A stretch of DNA of 64,000 nt from Chlorella sorokiniana (lineage: Eukaryota > Chlorophyta > Trebouxiophyceae > Chlorellales > Chlorellaceae), in contig CP084609.1 in assembly GCA_025917655.1 (NCBI GenBank), positions 1,426,001 through 1,490,000 of the forward strand, read 5' to 3'. The notes beneath the pieces are model-generated. The model was not told the origin of the DNA, searched no databases, and saw nothing but the letters and a program-made list of their open reading frames with translations. Made by a program: the position numbers and the translations under genes. Of the stretch, positions 1-11,900 are shown in pieces. How positions within the stretch are numbered: the first letter of the stretch is position 1; every line of letters starts with the position of its first letter.

Positions 1-778
1 GTCGGTGTTGAGCGCCTGCGCCACAGCCTTGACCACCCGCGCGAACTGAGCGCCCCAGTCCCACCCCGCCACGTCTGCTGCCGCCTTCTTCTTGCGGCCG
101 CGGCCGCCGGCGCCGGGCTGCGAGGCGCCGGGCTGCGAGGCTGTTGCTGCTGCCGCGCCGCGCTCCTCGCGCGCCGCCAGCGTGCTGATCCAGGACAGGA
201 AGAAGTGGTAGGCCTTGTAGGCGGAGCGGTGGTGCCGCACGCTGTCGGGATCCACGCTGTCTGCGGGCGCCGTCAGCAGCTTGTCAATCCACGCATTCAG
301 GCAGGTGAGCGAGGAGCACAGCGAATCGATGAGCTGGCGCCGCTGCGGGCCGTCCACACGCCCAAACGCTGCCACCAGGCTGCAGAGCTGATCGAAGTTC
401 TGTTGCTCCACGATGCATAGGGGGTCCTGGTCGCACAGCACAAAGGCTAGGTCTGCAGGGATGGGGGCGGACGGGAGCAGGACGACGGTGGACGACAGGC
501 AGGCGGGAGAACCAACCAGCGCCAGGCCGGCGCCCGCTGCTTTGTAAAGCTAGGTACACCACGACCATTAGGCAGACGTCGCGTTCAGACCAGCTGCTGC
601 CACGGCGAGCTGTCGCTCGACAGCAGTTGAACTGGCGGCAGCTGCTCACTCTCTGCAATCTCGCCGACTTCCTCCTGAGAGCTTTCCAACAGGTCTATAA
701 AGTTTTCGCATCGGAAAGCCAGCTCGCTGTCCCCGCCCACAGCTCCTCCGGCTCTCCTGGCAAACAGAACTCGTCCAT
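1..778 (-). CDS. CAPD2: condensin complex subunit 1 (CAP-D2), 5' part only
   Basis: Condensin's D2 HEAT subunit helps compact chromosomes in mitosis. Only the N-terminal part is present; the gene continues past base 1. The first exon starts at 778 with MDEFCLPGEPEEL, like the start of human NCAPD2 (YEFHLPLSPEEL). A second exon, from about 452 down to the edge, has LCIVEQQNFDQLCSLVAAFG, then GRGRKKKAAADVAGWDWG; the basic stretch followed by WDW matches the same place in animal and plant CAP-D2. The first exon changes frame between MDEFCLPG and ENFIDLLESSQEEVGEIAES, by one base or through an intron I cannot place, and the donor near 590 does not give a clean phase. Identity rests on recalled similarity to human and Arabidopsis proteins. 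Confidence 0.75.
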
Positions 779-2132
779 AGTGTCACATTCAACTGCCTGA
801 GATCGCCGGCAAGTTGTCCGCCACCTTTGAGGCAGGCAATAAGGGCACCGGGCACCACAGTACAAGCTGGCAGGTACAAAGCTTTCAGGACCAGGCTCTA
901 TTGTCAACTCAGTTCCGTCATCCGATCTGTATTCGGTGGGAGGTTGAAACTGCAGTCCAAGTTCATAGCCATGTTTGGCTCCTGCCGAGATCGGTTGCGC
1001 ACCGGCAAGCTGAAACTTGTTCAATCAAAACTGGCAGCGGCTTCGAATGGCGTGCCCCGAGCACCGGATTGAAGCCTGCTGCCACCAGCAGGCAGTCGCT
1101 CTGCAGAGCCCCGCTCGCCCTTGCTGCGCACCAGGGTTCTGCGCACCAGGCGTCTCGGTCTCTCAGCTTGGGCCGGCTTGTCAGGCTGCAGACGGCGCCC
1201 AGCACCATAGCATGAAGGCATGGACATGGTGCTGGTTAAAGCGGCCCAAAGCTCCACGGTCCTTGAAGTGTTGCGCAGCGTGGGCAAGCGACTGCAAGCT
1301 GACGTATCCTTGGCAAGCAAACATACTTGTTGCATCGCTACTGTTCAGGGTTGCGTCATGTATGGCACACGTGTTGCAGCAGTCAGGGGAAGCATCTATC
1401 ATCCAAGGATCTTTGGGCCCCGGGCGCCCGTGCAAGCTGGGAGCGCTCCCAGCTTGCCTCGAGGCAAGCTCGCCGGAACGCCTAGCCGTGTCAAGGATAA
1501 GTTCTTTTGGTCTCATTCTGATGATAAAGCTTGGCCGGAGGAGACTGTATACACACGCACGCATTCAAAGGCAGGATGCACTGCAAATCACTCGCAACGG
1601 CTAGCCCTGCAGGCAACAGCAGAGCTGCACTGGCAAGGAATATTAATATTCTTGGGCCGCAGTAGAGACAGACTGAATATCTTGACTGCAGCTGTGAGGT
1701 GTGTTGTGAATCTGGCTTGGGGATGGCAATTGACGCCTGGCAAAGTGCAAAGAAGGTCTGGGCCCAGAGAAATGTTGTTGTGCTGCACAGCACGCTGTCT
1801 TGGAGAAGCTGGCAAGGAGCCACTAGTCCCGGGTCGCTCGCATGCCAACCCTTGTGTCCCCTTCGTCGGAAGAAACTTGCGTTGCACACACGTCGCCCCT
1901 AAATCCAGGGCCTCGTCCGTGCGCGTGCGTCCTTCCGAAGGCGCAGCGGAAGGCCGCAGCCCTGTGCAACTGTCCCTCGCCGCCGGCTGCCGCTATCCTT
2001 GACGGCCAGCTGTGGGATCAGATCAGTCGCAGCTGCAGGACCTGTGTTTGATCGCGAGCGAGGTGCCTGGCCCGGCTCATTTCGTACCATAGGAGTCTCT
2101 CAGCTGAGACAGGCAGCCAAAACCTACCCCGG
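779..2132. other. intergenic region, no convincing gene
   Basis: About 1.35 kb between two divergently transcribed genes. The ORFs are short, overlap each other on both strands and carry no recognisable domain. It contains one copy of a dispersed repeat (about 985-1285) and presumably the promoters of the condensin gene (leftward) and the proline-rich protein gene (rightward). Confidence 0.5.
985..1285. repeat. dispersed repeat, copy A
   Basis: A roughly 270-300 base segment that recurs in the same orientation at about 7750-8030. Shared blocks include CCACCAGCAGGCAGTCGC, CTTGCTGCGCACCAG, CTTGTCAGGCTGCAGACGGC and GGCATGGACATGGTGCTG. The two copies are clearly diverged, with small indels. No ORF is conserved between them, so a non-autonomous element or a degenerate repeat family is likely. 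Confidence 0.7.
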
Positions 2133-4765
2133 ATGTCGACGAAAGGCGCCGAGCTTCCGCCCACAGCGTTGCGCCCAGCTCTTTGTGGCTTGCAGCGCTG
2201 CGGCAGCTGCCGGGCTGTCCTGCTGGTTGCCGCCCTTGTTTTAGGTGCGTGGAAAACCACTATTTGGTGGTTTTGTCGGCAGTGGCCCAAGCCTGTGCAT
2301 CCGTGTCTGATGCTCACTACATTTCAAGTGAGCCTGGCCCTCAGGTTTCGCAAACACGGCATGTGCACATGGCGGTCTCGCGCTTCTTGATGATGGCGAC
2401 TTGGAGGTCGTCCCGCAAAGCAGCGGCGCCAGCCGCAAGCTTGCGCAGACGACAAGGCCGCCTCCACCACGTCCACGCCCAAGGCCTCCCCCGCCTCGCC
2501 CCAGGCCACGGCCTCCCCCGCCTCGCCCCAGGCCGCGGCCTCCCCACCTCGCCCCAGGCGGCCTCCCCCACCTCGCCCCAGGCCGCGGCCTCCCCCACCT
2601 CGCCCCAAGCCGCGGCCTCCCCCGCCTCGCCCCAGGCGGCCTCCCCCACCTCGCCCTCCCCCGCCTCGCCCCAAGCCGCGGCCTCCCCACCTCGCCCCAA
2701 GCCGCGGCCTCCCCCGCCTCGCCAAGCCGAGGCCTCCCCCGCCTCGCCCCAAGCCGCGGCCCCCACCACCTTGCCCCAACCCGCGGCCTCCCCCGCCTCG
2801 CGCCAAGCCGCGGCCTCCCCCGCCTCGGCCCAAGCCGCACCCCCCGCCAACTCCCATGTGAGATATCCGCCTTGCCCTCCTTGCTGCCTGCCATGAGATC
2901 GTCCATTCTGCGTGTGGGGGACAAATGAATGTGTCGTGAGGCGTGTGTACACATGTGTGTGAGTGTGTGTGTTTACGGTTGCTTCTTGCCAGCAAAATTG
3001 CCGCGTGTTGCCGAGCACCCTTTTTCACCTGGTTGTCACCATCTTTGACTTGCTCTACCATGCTCCATACCCTGCTCCAGCGGCGAGTTGCTGGCCACTC
3101 TTTTGGCAATCCAGTGGAGGTACGTGTGGCGGCTGGTGCCAACGACTCTGTTTGGACACTGCACCGGACATCAAACGCCACCGCCCGCCTGGCGCGCCTG
3201 GTTGGCGACTTGTTGCAAGAAGTGCCGGCAGAGGGGCCCGGCACCACCCCGATATTAGTGCGGCTGTGTTGCAGCGCAAATTCACTCTGGCAACCAGTGC
3301 TCCCGTGAGCAGCATAGATTTGGATCTGAGATTGGAAAGCGACCCCGGCTTCACACCCCAACCAGCCCCATACGTTATTGTGGCAGCGGCCAGCGCAATC
3401 GGATTCACCGGCTAGACACCGTGGAGGGTGATGGAACCGTTCAGGAAATCTACGGTACCGTGAACAGCGCCGATGCCATATCCTCACCGGCCGTACGCGA
3501 CGTGTGCTTCCGGTATCGCCCCACTGCCCTCGGATTTGGGTATGTGTTTGCCTTCGGCGACGGCGGTGCCGGCAACGGCTGCACCGCCCTTCTTCGGAGC
3601 GTCGGCAGCCAAGGCGGTTTTTATTCTGTGCTAGGCCAGCGTGACTTTTCTGGCGGCGAGGTGCGGTACGTGAAGTTGGAGCTGACCTCTACAGGCATAC
3701 CCGTCGTCGCTTTCTCCAAGGCGAGGCCCACCGCACAGCGTTGCCCGCTCGGGTTGCACATCTGATGTGTTTGCATCGTGTTGTGCAAGGGCACAATTGC
3801 ATATGTGGAAGACGGTGGCATACATGTCGGATGGTGATGTTCACGCCTCCTTGTAGCAGTTGTTTCAACAAACGCGATAGCCCCGCCCCGCATGCAGGTG
3901 GCCAACGGCGGCAGAGCAGCTGTCATGCAATATGATTCCTTCAACAACTCTTGGAGCACGCTTGGGAATGGTCCTGCTTCCGTTGGCGATGCTCGGGATT
4001 TGCAGCTGGCCTTGGGCATGGATGACTCCCCTTTCTTGGCCTACGCCGACATGACGCTGAGCGGTGGGTTGTGAGGCGGTGCAGTATTGGATCCAGACTC
4101 CGGAGCAGCTCTAAGCTATGCAGAAGCAAAAGTGCCATCTTTAATGCTACACATCTTAGAAAGCTCCCGCACGTCTATCTGCAGGCCGCGCCACTGTGCA
4201 GCTGGCTGGCTGCGCCGGCAGCCTGGCCTGGCAGACGTTGGGCCCGGCTGGCGTGACCCTAAGTTCGGTGGAAGGGGCGCTTGGCTTGGCAGTGGACTCT
4301 AACGGCGTAGCTCACATCGCCTCTCGAGTCGCGTCTTCGCTGCTTGTTCAAAGATTCAACGGCGTTACCTGGCTGGATGCCTTTGTGGCGGATGGGCCTG
4401 ACGGCGCCATCATTTCATTGGACCTGGCCGTTAACCCTGCAAACCAGCCCGTGTGTGCCGTCGCCTCCGCTACCTCAGTGTCACTCTTTCGCGGGTGAGG
4501 TGGCACCACATGCGGCGCCCGGGTGAACCCTCACATGGCATCAGAATTTCAGCAGAGGGAGGCGCCCGTCTCTCGCTTTAGAACTCTAGACCATGAAGAT
4601 GAGAACCCCACCCCCACCTCCTCACCCCACCCCCATCAGCCTTGTGATGAACCTCCTCACCCGGTTTGTTGGTTAAGGAGGTGTCTCACTGCTGGTAGCT
4701 TACATGTGCATCCATTGTTTTGCAGGAATGCCGCGTCTTTCGTCTACACCTTGCCAACATGGTAA
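2133..4765 (+). CDS. secreted proline-rich protein with beta-propeller-like repeats
   Basis: Probably a cell-wall or extracellular glycoprotein. The first exon (2133-2244) codes a signal-peptide-like start with hydrophobic core AVLLVAALVLG and a GTGCGT donor. The next exon contains SGASRKLAQTT followed by a long PPPPRPRPRP tract from a minisatellite. Downstream exons (about 3060-4500) carry repeats of a propeller-type motif: EVRYVKLELTSTGIPVVAFS, VGDARDLQLALGMDDSPFLA and GALGLAVDSNGVAHIA, each a 'W..LG ... lalg.dg.PyvAy' blade. The last exon is about 4725-4765, ending FVYTLPTW-stop, and is joined through a GTGAGG donor at 4498. TGTAA follows at 4914. The proline tract changes frame more than once, so its length is uncertain. 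I do not recognise a named gene. Confidence 0.6.
2458..2850 (+). repeat. coding minisatellite (proline/arginine tract)
   Basis: A tandem array of about 24-27 base units of the form CTCGCCCCAGGCCGCGGCCT, CC-ending, with variants differing by one to three bases. It sits inside the proline-rich exon and reads as PPPPRPRPRP in the main frame. Single-base unit-length differences throw the array between frames (alternate reading: SPASPQAAA). Confidence 0.85.
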
Positions 4766-5278
4766 GTTTTCCGCTCAGCACAAGCCCGCCTTGCGCTCTT
4801 CTACACTGCACTGGCTGCCAGGCCTTTGGCCTTGCTCTGGGACTACAATACACAGTGCAAGATTATAAGGCAGCAAATATCAATCACTTCATCTTTTTGC
4901 ATCCTAATAGAATTGTAATGTGATGTTGCCCCACATGTGTGTGCAGCGGGCCGTCTCCTTGAGGGTCGTATGAGATATGAACAACTGCGGACACCTCCAC
5001 CCATCTCAGAGTGCAAAGCACTAGTCCAACATTTTGGGCGGCCGCCGAGAGGCGGGTCCGCGGCGTGAGCGGGCTGTCAGCGTGCGAGGCGCAGCACCAC
5101 CGCACCCTGCGGCAATGCTCCCCATCTCTCCCTCCACCTTATTTGTGTTCGAGTTTTCTTCATCGGTCTTGTGCTTGGCCATGCCTAGCATCAGTATTGT
5201 GATGTACGTGGGTGTAATAACAACAGCACCCGCTTCATCATGTGATGCATGCATGCAAAACGGTTGGGCCCAACAGTG
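4766..5278. other. convergent 3' intergenic region
   Basis: Space between the stops of two converging genes. It holds the TGTAA signal of the rightward gene; otherwise I see nothing in it. Confidence 0.5.
4914..4918 (+). terminator. TGTAA polyadenylation signal
   Basis: TGTAA lies about 150 bases after the stop of the propeller protein gene, in the position expected for chlorophyte 3' UTRs. Confidence 0.55.
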
Positions 5279-7482
5279 TCACAACTGCCTTCTGCTTTGC
5301 CCAAGAATACCGCTAGAACCGACATCCTGCACGTATTTTCCAGGTCTGTACCACTCCTGTAGGTATGACTGGAATTTCCCATCTGCATCGACAATCTGTG
5401 CTAGAAGCACCTCCAATGCTGCCCATGGCAGCCGCGCAGAGCGATCACGAGGCCACCACTTCTTGCTCCCAATTTTTTGCTGCTCTTCGGGGCCCGGGGA
5501 CGACAGGGAAGGGTCGCAAATATTCAGCACCCACCACAACAGCTGTGAGGTGGGGTCCTGCACGCACAGCCAACATCGATGTTGGATACCACTCACAAAG
5601 AAAACAAGACAAGTGCATTTGATATTTTGTGCCTCACAGCACGTGGCCAGCCACAGGCGCAGCATGCAAGCTGCCCCGAGATGCCGACAACGCAAACAAC
5701 AGCCCAGCATGCTCACCCCTGCATTGAAGCCGCTCAGCGACATGGCTCCCGGCTGGCTGGCCACCCATCCAAAGGGCATGATCTCCACGGTGCTGCTGCC
5801 TGGTCTCATGAACCAGCTGTTTGCCATGTTGGCGCCGTGCATGCCAACGAGGATGGACGCCTCTTGCGCTGCCGCCACGCCTTCTGTTAAGTTGGGAGTT
5901 GTGACCTGGCGGAAGGGAAGAAGCAGTTGGCCGCGCAGTGCAACTGGCATGCAATGGAAAGCGGCGGCCCACAACACATCTACATAGAACGCAAACACAC
6001 CTGTCGGCAATCTGCAGTGAAAGTTTTCGGCCCTCGGCGCAGGCGCCAGCTCCGACATCGCTCTATGAGCTCAGCCGCATTCAGCAGCTGCCGCCCCTCT
6101 GAATCACGTTTCACAAACAAGACTGTCAGCCTCCGTCCGCCGTCACTCGCGCCATTCAGCTGCTGCCAGGGCTGAGCTCGCTGCGCGGGCTCGTCTTCAC
6201 TTTTCCGCTGCTGCTGACGCACCACCTCCTGGCCCCACGCAAAGAGCTCCCGAGGGACACCTGCCTCCAAGGATGTGTCAGTGAGCGGCGCGGCTCGGCC
6301 ACTGGCTATCTTGGTGCCGCAGAAGAACATGTTCTGGAAGCAGCGCTGCTCGCCTCCTTCGAAGCTGTGCGGCCTGGGCGCCTGCAGACGAAGCACCCTG
6401 AGTGAGCAGGTGTGTCGCCAGCACTGCATGCGTACAGGCCCCGGTTAGCATTGCAAACCCACCCGCGGTTGGTCACGGGTCGGGTGGTTGCCGGCGACGC
6501 AGCCCGTTGGCAGCCGGGCACTGAAGTCAGCAAGGCTCTGCAGGGCCAGCGGGCCCAAAGCAGGTAGCAGCTGGGCCTCCACAGGTGTCAGTCCCAAGCC
6601 GTCAGGTGTGAGCACGACAGGCTTGATATGTGCATGCCAGCGAGTGCGCCGGGCCATGGCGAACCAAATCGCTGCATTGTCTGCAGGCGCAACAGGTTGC
6701 ACCGTGCATGGAAACAAAGATGGCACGCTGTCAGCCCAGCGCATGTCAGAAGGTAAAAACAACCTCCTGCAGCAGATCCGCTTACCAAAGACGTGCCACA
6801 AGTTGTTGCGCCACGTTGCGGCCAGCACAATTGGCACGGTGCAGGTGGAAAAAGTTGGTGCTGCAGGTAAGGGGCAGGCTCTTGTGCCGTGGCCGGGCGC
6901 AGCCGGGGTGCCTCCAGGTGGCGGTGATAATCGATCTGCACTTGATAGGCCTGCCGCCGACCCCGTCCGCCTGCTGCGGCGCCATTCGAAGATGCATTGC
7001 TGCCTGACGCTGTCGCTGTCTGCCCAAGCCACGGCCACGAGAATACTTTATTTGGTGACATTTGCAAGCTGGGCAGCGCCCCTGCGACGCCGCCATCCGA
7101 CTGTTGGAAGGCTTTGTCCCACAGGATGATGGTGGATTGGTCCAGGCAAACGCTCTGCGGCAGCCAGCTAGGAGCAACTTCCTCACGCAAGCCCTCAAGA
7201 CAAGCGGCAGCTCAAAGTGCTGCTGGTCAAGCAGCAGGTATGCGTCCTGGCCATGGAAGCCAAAAAACACAGCAGCCTGCATGCAAGGTTCAAGCCCACC
7301 TCCAACCGCTGGCAGTGCTGAGCCCAGGGCGAGGTCTCCACATCCAGGTCACAGCTGGCCAGCGGTGGCTGAGCGTTGCCACGCACCCTAAGCTGACGAC
7401 TGCCGATGCCAACAAGCTGAGAACCCAAGACCAGCACCAAGGCTGTGATGCCAGCACATGTAAGCAAAAAACTCCGACTCAT
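5279..7482 (-). CDS. GT61-family glycosyltransferase (EOGT/XYLT-like)
   Basis: Likely a Golgi or ER type II membrane glycosyltransferase. It starts at 7482 with MSRSFLLTCAGITALVLVLG, a signal anchor. An internal exon has NLWHVFG at a GTAAG donor. A long exon (about 6400-6000) includes RRLTVLFVKRDSEGRQLLNA. The C-terminal exon (about 5990-5730) carries the GT61 hallmark ASILVGMHGANMANSWFMRP followed by GSSTVEIMPFGW. The last exon includes KKWWPRDRSARLPWAALEVL and ends at 5279. Family members add xylose, GlcNAc or arabinose to glycans or glycoproteins; the substrate cannot be read here. Its neighbours, a proline-rich protein and an extensin-type arabinosyltransferase, fit a wall-glycoprotein role. 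Some N-terminal splice sites are uncertain. Confidence 0.75.
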
Positions 7483-8922
7483 TGAATCAGGCGACGGACA
7501 TTTACTGAGAGGACCTCAATGTCATCGGATGGCTGCTTTAAAAGCTTAACGTGGTGATGGGGAACTGAGGGAAGAAGGAGAAAAGATAGGAGAAGAGGAA
7601 GACGCGCGGGGAGTATTCGCATAGTGCTACCTTGGCAGTACGTGGGAGGAACGGCGAGGAATGGCTACAGCCCCCATTCCTGCAAGTTGTTTAATATAGT
7701 TGATTGGTTGGAAGGTTAATAGCGCAGCCCACAGGTACTGTCAGGTTCGACCGCTGTCGAAATCGTTTGCACACCGGCGCAGCTGAGGCTTATCCAGTTA
7801 ATGACTGCGAGCAGCTGAGAATAGACGTGTCGCGAGCACTAGGTTGAAGGCTGCCACCAGCAGGCAGTCGCACTGCAGAGCCCCACACGCCCTTGCTGCG
7901 CACCAGCTGGCGCCGAGATTGGTCTCTCAGCATGGGCCACCTTGTCAGGCTGCAGACGGCGCCCAGAACCCTGACTTGAGGGCATGGACATGGTGCTGCT
8001 CAAAATGGTTGCTGGCGTGGGTTGCAACCTTCGTGTCCAGCAACACACGCTGTGCAGGTCAAGGAGGCTGTGAGATTCTGTGGGTTCAAGCTACCATCAG
8101 TATTGGGTTGGTTGTGGTTGTGAGGAGGGGTTACATCGGCAGGGCTGTGTCAAGCAGGCTCCAGCTAGCGCCGTCCCCGCCCCCTGCTGTTACATTGCTC
8201 CATGTGACGACAATGCAGCAGGCCAGCGTAGTCCCAAATGCTAGGAGCCACCTTTCAAGAGACGATTGCTGGGTTCAGGAGGCGCCCATGTCTCGACACG
8301 CAGTAAACCGGGTCGGAATGTGCGTTCCCAAGCAGTCTGCATTGTGGCCAACCACCCTGCGAACGCAGCAGCTTCAATGCTGTACGGACTGCAAAGCTGG
8401 CGCCGGAGCGGTTTTCCTGCAAACGTCCAGCTTCCACCATTTCCTGCCTTTTGCAACTTGCCAGACCGAGCCCGCCCGGCCCTGCAGCGGCTGTACAGGA
8501 CATGTGTCAGGCTGCCCAGCGCCCACCGGGCAGCAACTGCAGCCATCAGCGCTGACAGGACCGGAATGTACGTTGCAGAGTGGGTCGCATTTTCATGGCG
8601 CTGAGGCGATTTCTTCAGATTGACTGGTCCTCGCTCACATGTTTCGTTTGATGAGGCTGGCTAGCTGACAGAACGATTATCCTAGCCCAGAGGTAGACGT
8701 TGCCCTCTTTTTACGTTGCCCGGTGGCGTTTTTCGCGCATCATGGCGTCTTTTGTATAACATGTAGGTCTCCAGGGCGTCCCGTGCGTCTCCTGCACCCA
8801 GCCGAAGGTCCTCCTGAGGAGCGCACGAACCTCAGGCGCCTCTTTCCGGGGTGTATTGCTGTGTTTACCGTGCCCCAGACTAGACTGACCTTTAACAGCT
8901 CGTAACCTGTCTCGGGCTGGCC
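7483..8922. other. intergenic region with a repeat copy
   Basis: About 1.4 kb between divergent glycosyltransferase genes. It contains repeat copy B (about 7750-8030). The ORFs from 7840 to 8620 overlap on both strands and show no domain. Promoters of both flanking genes should lie here. Confidence 0.5.
7750..8030. repeat. dispersed repeat, copy B
   Basis: Second copy of the repeat at about 985-1285, same orientation. Similarity begins around the CACACCGG/CGCACCGG block and ends after GGCATGGACATGGTGCTG. Just upstream, GGTTCGACCGC resembles a pol III B box and TAGCGCAGCCC an A box, hinting at a tRNA-derived head, but copy A does not clearly share them. Confidence 0.65.
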
Positions 8923-11900
8923 ATGCCCACCTTCAAGCACCGCGCCCGCCACCCCCGCTGGGCGGCGCTGCGCAGCCCCCGCTTGTCCTTAGTGCTCACT
9001 GCAGTCTTCCTGTGTGTGGGTGTGAACTCGTACTGGACTCTTAGATCCTCAAATGAGTGAGTGACGAGCCTGCTAGCAGCAGTAATGCACTGTGGGACCG
9101 TTTCCGCAGACCAGCTTGCCAGCTTCTTGCCTGGCAGGAGCTTACCTTCGCATGTGGCATTCCGCTAGCGTGCCTCTTAATGACCCCTGCTGCCCCCTGT
9201 TCCCACCCTTCAAGCAGAGCCTCGATCTTGTCTGCCACCGTTCGCTGCAATTGCGATGCTGGGGTTGCAGGCTCTGGCTGCCACGGCGCTATCCTGTCGA
9301 GGGTCGCCCTGCATCGAGAGGGCCATGGACAGCGGCGGCAGGCTGCCTCCTTGGACAAACCCGTGACGCTGCTAGCAGCTAATAGGGAGGACGCTGCGCC
9401 TGGCCACATCAGCACCGGCGAGCCGCCGCCGGGCACGGTGCCCGCGGCGCGGCGGCGGCGTCTGCCGGCAGCGCGCCAGCTGGCACCGTGCTCATCACGC
9501 TGGGCAACAGCGCCATGGCCGACTTTGTGCGGAACTGGGTGCTGAGCGTGCAGCGGCTGGGCCTGCCGCTGCTGGTGGGGGCCCTGGACGAGGAGCTCGC
9601 GGCTCTGCCGGGGCGAGGCACACCCCACCGGGATCTTTGGCGCCCGCAGGCGAGCGGCAGCGGCGGGAAGCCCCAGCGGGACACGCCCCTGCCCGCCCGA
9701 CAGGGCCGCAGGCGGCCTGCATTGCGCTGGGCACTGCCCCTTGAACGGCTCCTGCCTCCGCCTGGCATGGCCTGGCGTGCTTGCCGAGCTGCCGCCACCT
9801 CGCTCCGCCCGCCCTCCCGGGTGCAGGGCGTTGCAGGGGGCCACCCTCAGCAGTGCCTGCCAGCGGGGCCGCCGGCAACGCCTCCTTCTTCCGCACCGAC
9901 TTCCGCGCCTTCCGCTCCATGGGCGCCACCAAGGTCCAGCTGGCGCTGTCCATGCTGGAGGGCAACCCGAGGGTGGAGGTTGTGGTGGTCAGCGACTCCG
10001 GTGAGGGGCAGGCGAACGGTTCTGGGGAGGTTAAGTGAGTGGGGAAGGAGAGGTGCGTGGCTGTGTGTGTATATGGTGGTGGTGGTGGCGGGCAGGGGGA
10101 GGGGGGATCAGTGTCCTCGTGGTTGGTGGTTCAGCCGCCCTTGGAACGAGGGGTGCAGGCTTGAAGGGTGTGTCACAGGGCCTGAGAGGGCAGCCAGCTG
10201 GATGGATCCAGATGCACCCGCCAAGGCCCTGTCCCAATGCATCCCAGGGCGGGGCCAGCCGCCATGCCGCCGACTATCCTGCCGCCATGCCGCCGCAAAG
10301 CTGAGGGAGGCCATGCTGACACGCCGCCTGCCATCCCCTCCCCGCCCACTCCCCCGCCCACCCCCGTCAAGACACCGTTTGGTTGCGGGACCCCTCTGAC
10401 CACTTTGCCCGCCACCCCTCCGCCGACTTCTTCGCCTCCACCGACTGCCTGTCTGCTGAGGTGGAGGCGGCGTGGGCGCCGCAGCACAACCAGCCGCGCT
10501 GCGGCCACATCCCCGGCAACACCTGGGGCGCGCCTACAACTCCGGCATCTTCGCCGTGCGCAACAACGAGGCTGGGCGGCGCATGCTGCGCCTGTGGCGC
10601 GACCGCATGCTGGGCCCACAGGACATGGTGCAGGTGGGTGGGCGGGTGGAGGGGTTGAGAAGATGCGGGGGGGGGGATTGGCGGCTGGGGTGCGTTCTTG
10701 TTTCACCGCTGCCCAGCACAGTGCAGGTGCTGCGTGAGCATGCTGGCATGCTATGAAGCCTGCTGAGGGCATGGTGCGCCCCACTGTGGCACGCCCATCT
10801 GCGACCTCCTCTCCCAGCGCTCAGCTGGCCATGCGCAAACGTGCTGCCCTCTCCAGCACTGACGCGCTGCCCTGCCCACCATCCCTGCATGACCGTCGCT
10901 CTAGACGCCGTCCAATCAGACGTTTGGGGTGACCGACCAGCTGGCGCTCAATCTGCTGCTGGAGGAGGGGTCGGAGTGGAGGCTGGAGGCGGCGCCCGAG
11001 GACGCGCGCGTCACCCTCATGCGCAACGCCACCCTGCGCCTGCACCCCTCCCCCTGCTGCTCTTCCCCAGCGGCCACGTCGCCTTTGTGCAGCGCCTGCC
11101 CTGGAGGTGCGTGACGTGCCGCTGGATGGTGGCGGTGTTTGTGTGTGGCTGTGTGGGGTCGGGTTTGTAGGGGCCTGGAGGTGGGGTGGAAGGCTCTTCT
11201 TCAGGCCTGCATCGGCGTGAGGGGTGCGGCCTCCAGGGACGGCGGCACGCGGAGCCGCCACTGCGCCTCATGCACGCTTGGCCGCAGGCACGGCGAGCAG
11301 CCGTACGTGGTCCACGCCACCTTCCAGCGTTACGGCACCTCCGTCAACCGCTACGCCAAGCGGGGGCGCATGAGGTGGGCTCCCCTGGCGCATGCGGGGC
11401 CTGCGCTGTGTGCATCTCACGAATGCTGCTCAACTTCTGGCTTCCTTTCCTCCCTGCTCAAGCAGCTGCTGCCTCCTCTGCCTCCCTGCGCCTGCGCACC
11501 GCGCTGTGCAGGGAGTTTGGCATGTGGTTCCTGGATGGCCCCGAGTACTACGACCCCCGGCGCACGCTACCTCACCTACACAAACGGCGTGCTCCAGTTT
11601 GTGGAGCGGCTGGCGGCGGAGCGCTTTGGCAGCGCCATGCCCCTCCTCTACAAGCACTGGGTGGCGGTGGGCTACCAGCTGGCGCAGTTCAGGTGGGCAG
11701 TGGCTGCTGGCGCGGGTGTGTTGAAGCCGGCGCCAGGCCAAAGCTGAGCGGAGTGGAAGCGACCCCAGGAAGACTTGCTGGTGTAGCTGGTGCATGAACA
11801 AGCGGGGCTGGCCTGCTTGGGCGCCCCCTGCAGGGATGCGCTGGCCGCGGCTCGCCTGTTCAACCGCACGCTGGTGCTGCCTGCCAGCTGGTGCTGGTGC

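Noticed and set aside
7720-7765. Possible tRNA gene from A-box and B-box-like words
   Set aside because: Box spacing and lack of acceptor or anticodon stems do not fit a working tRNA.
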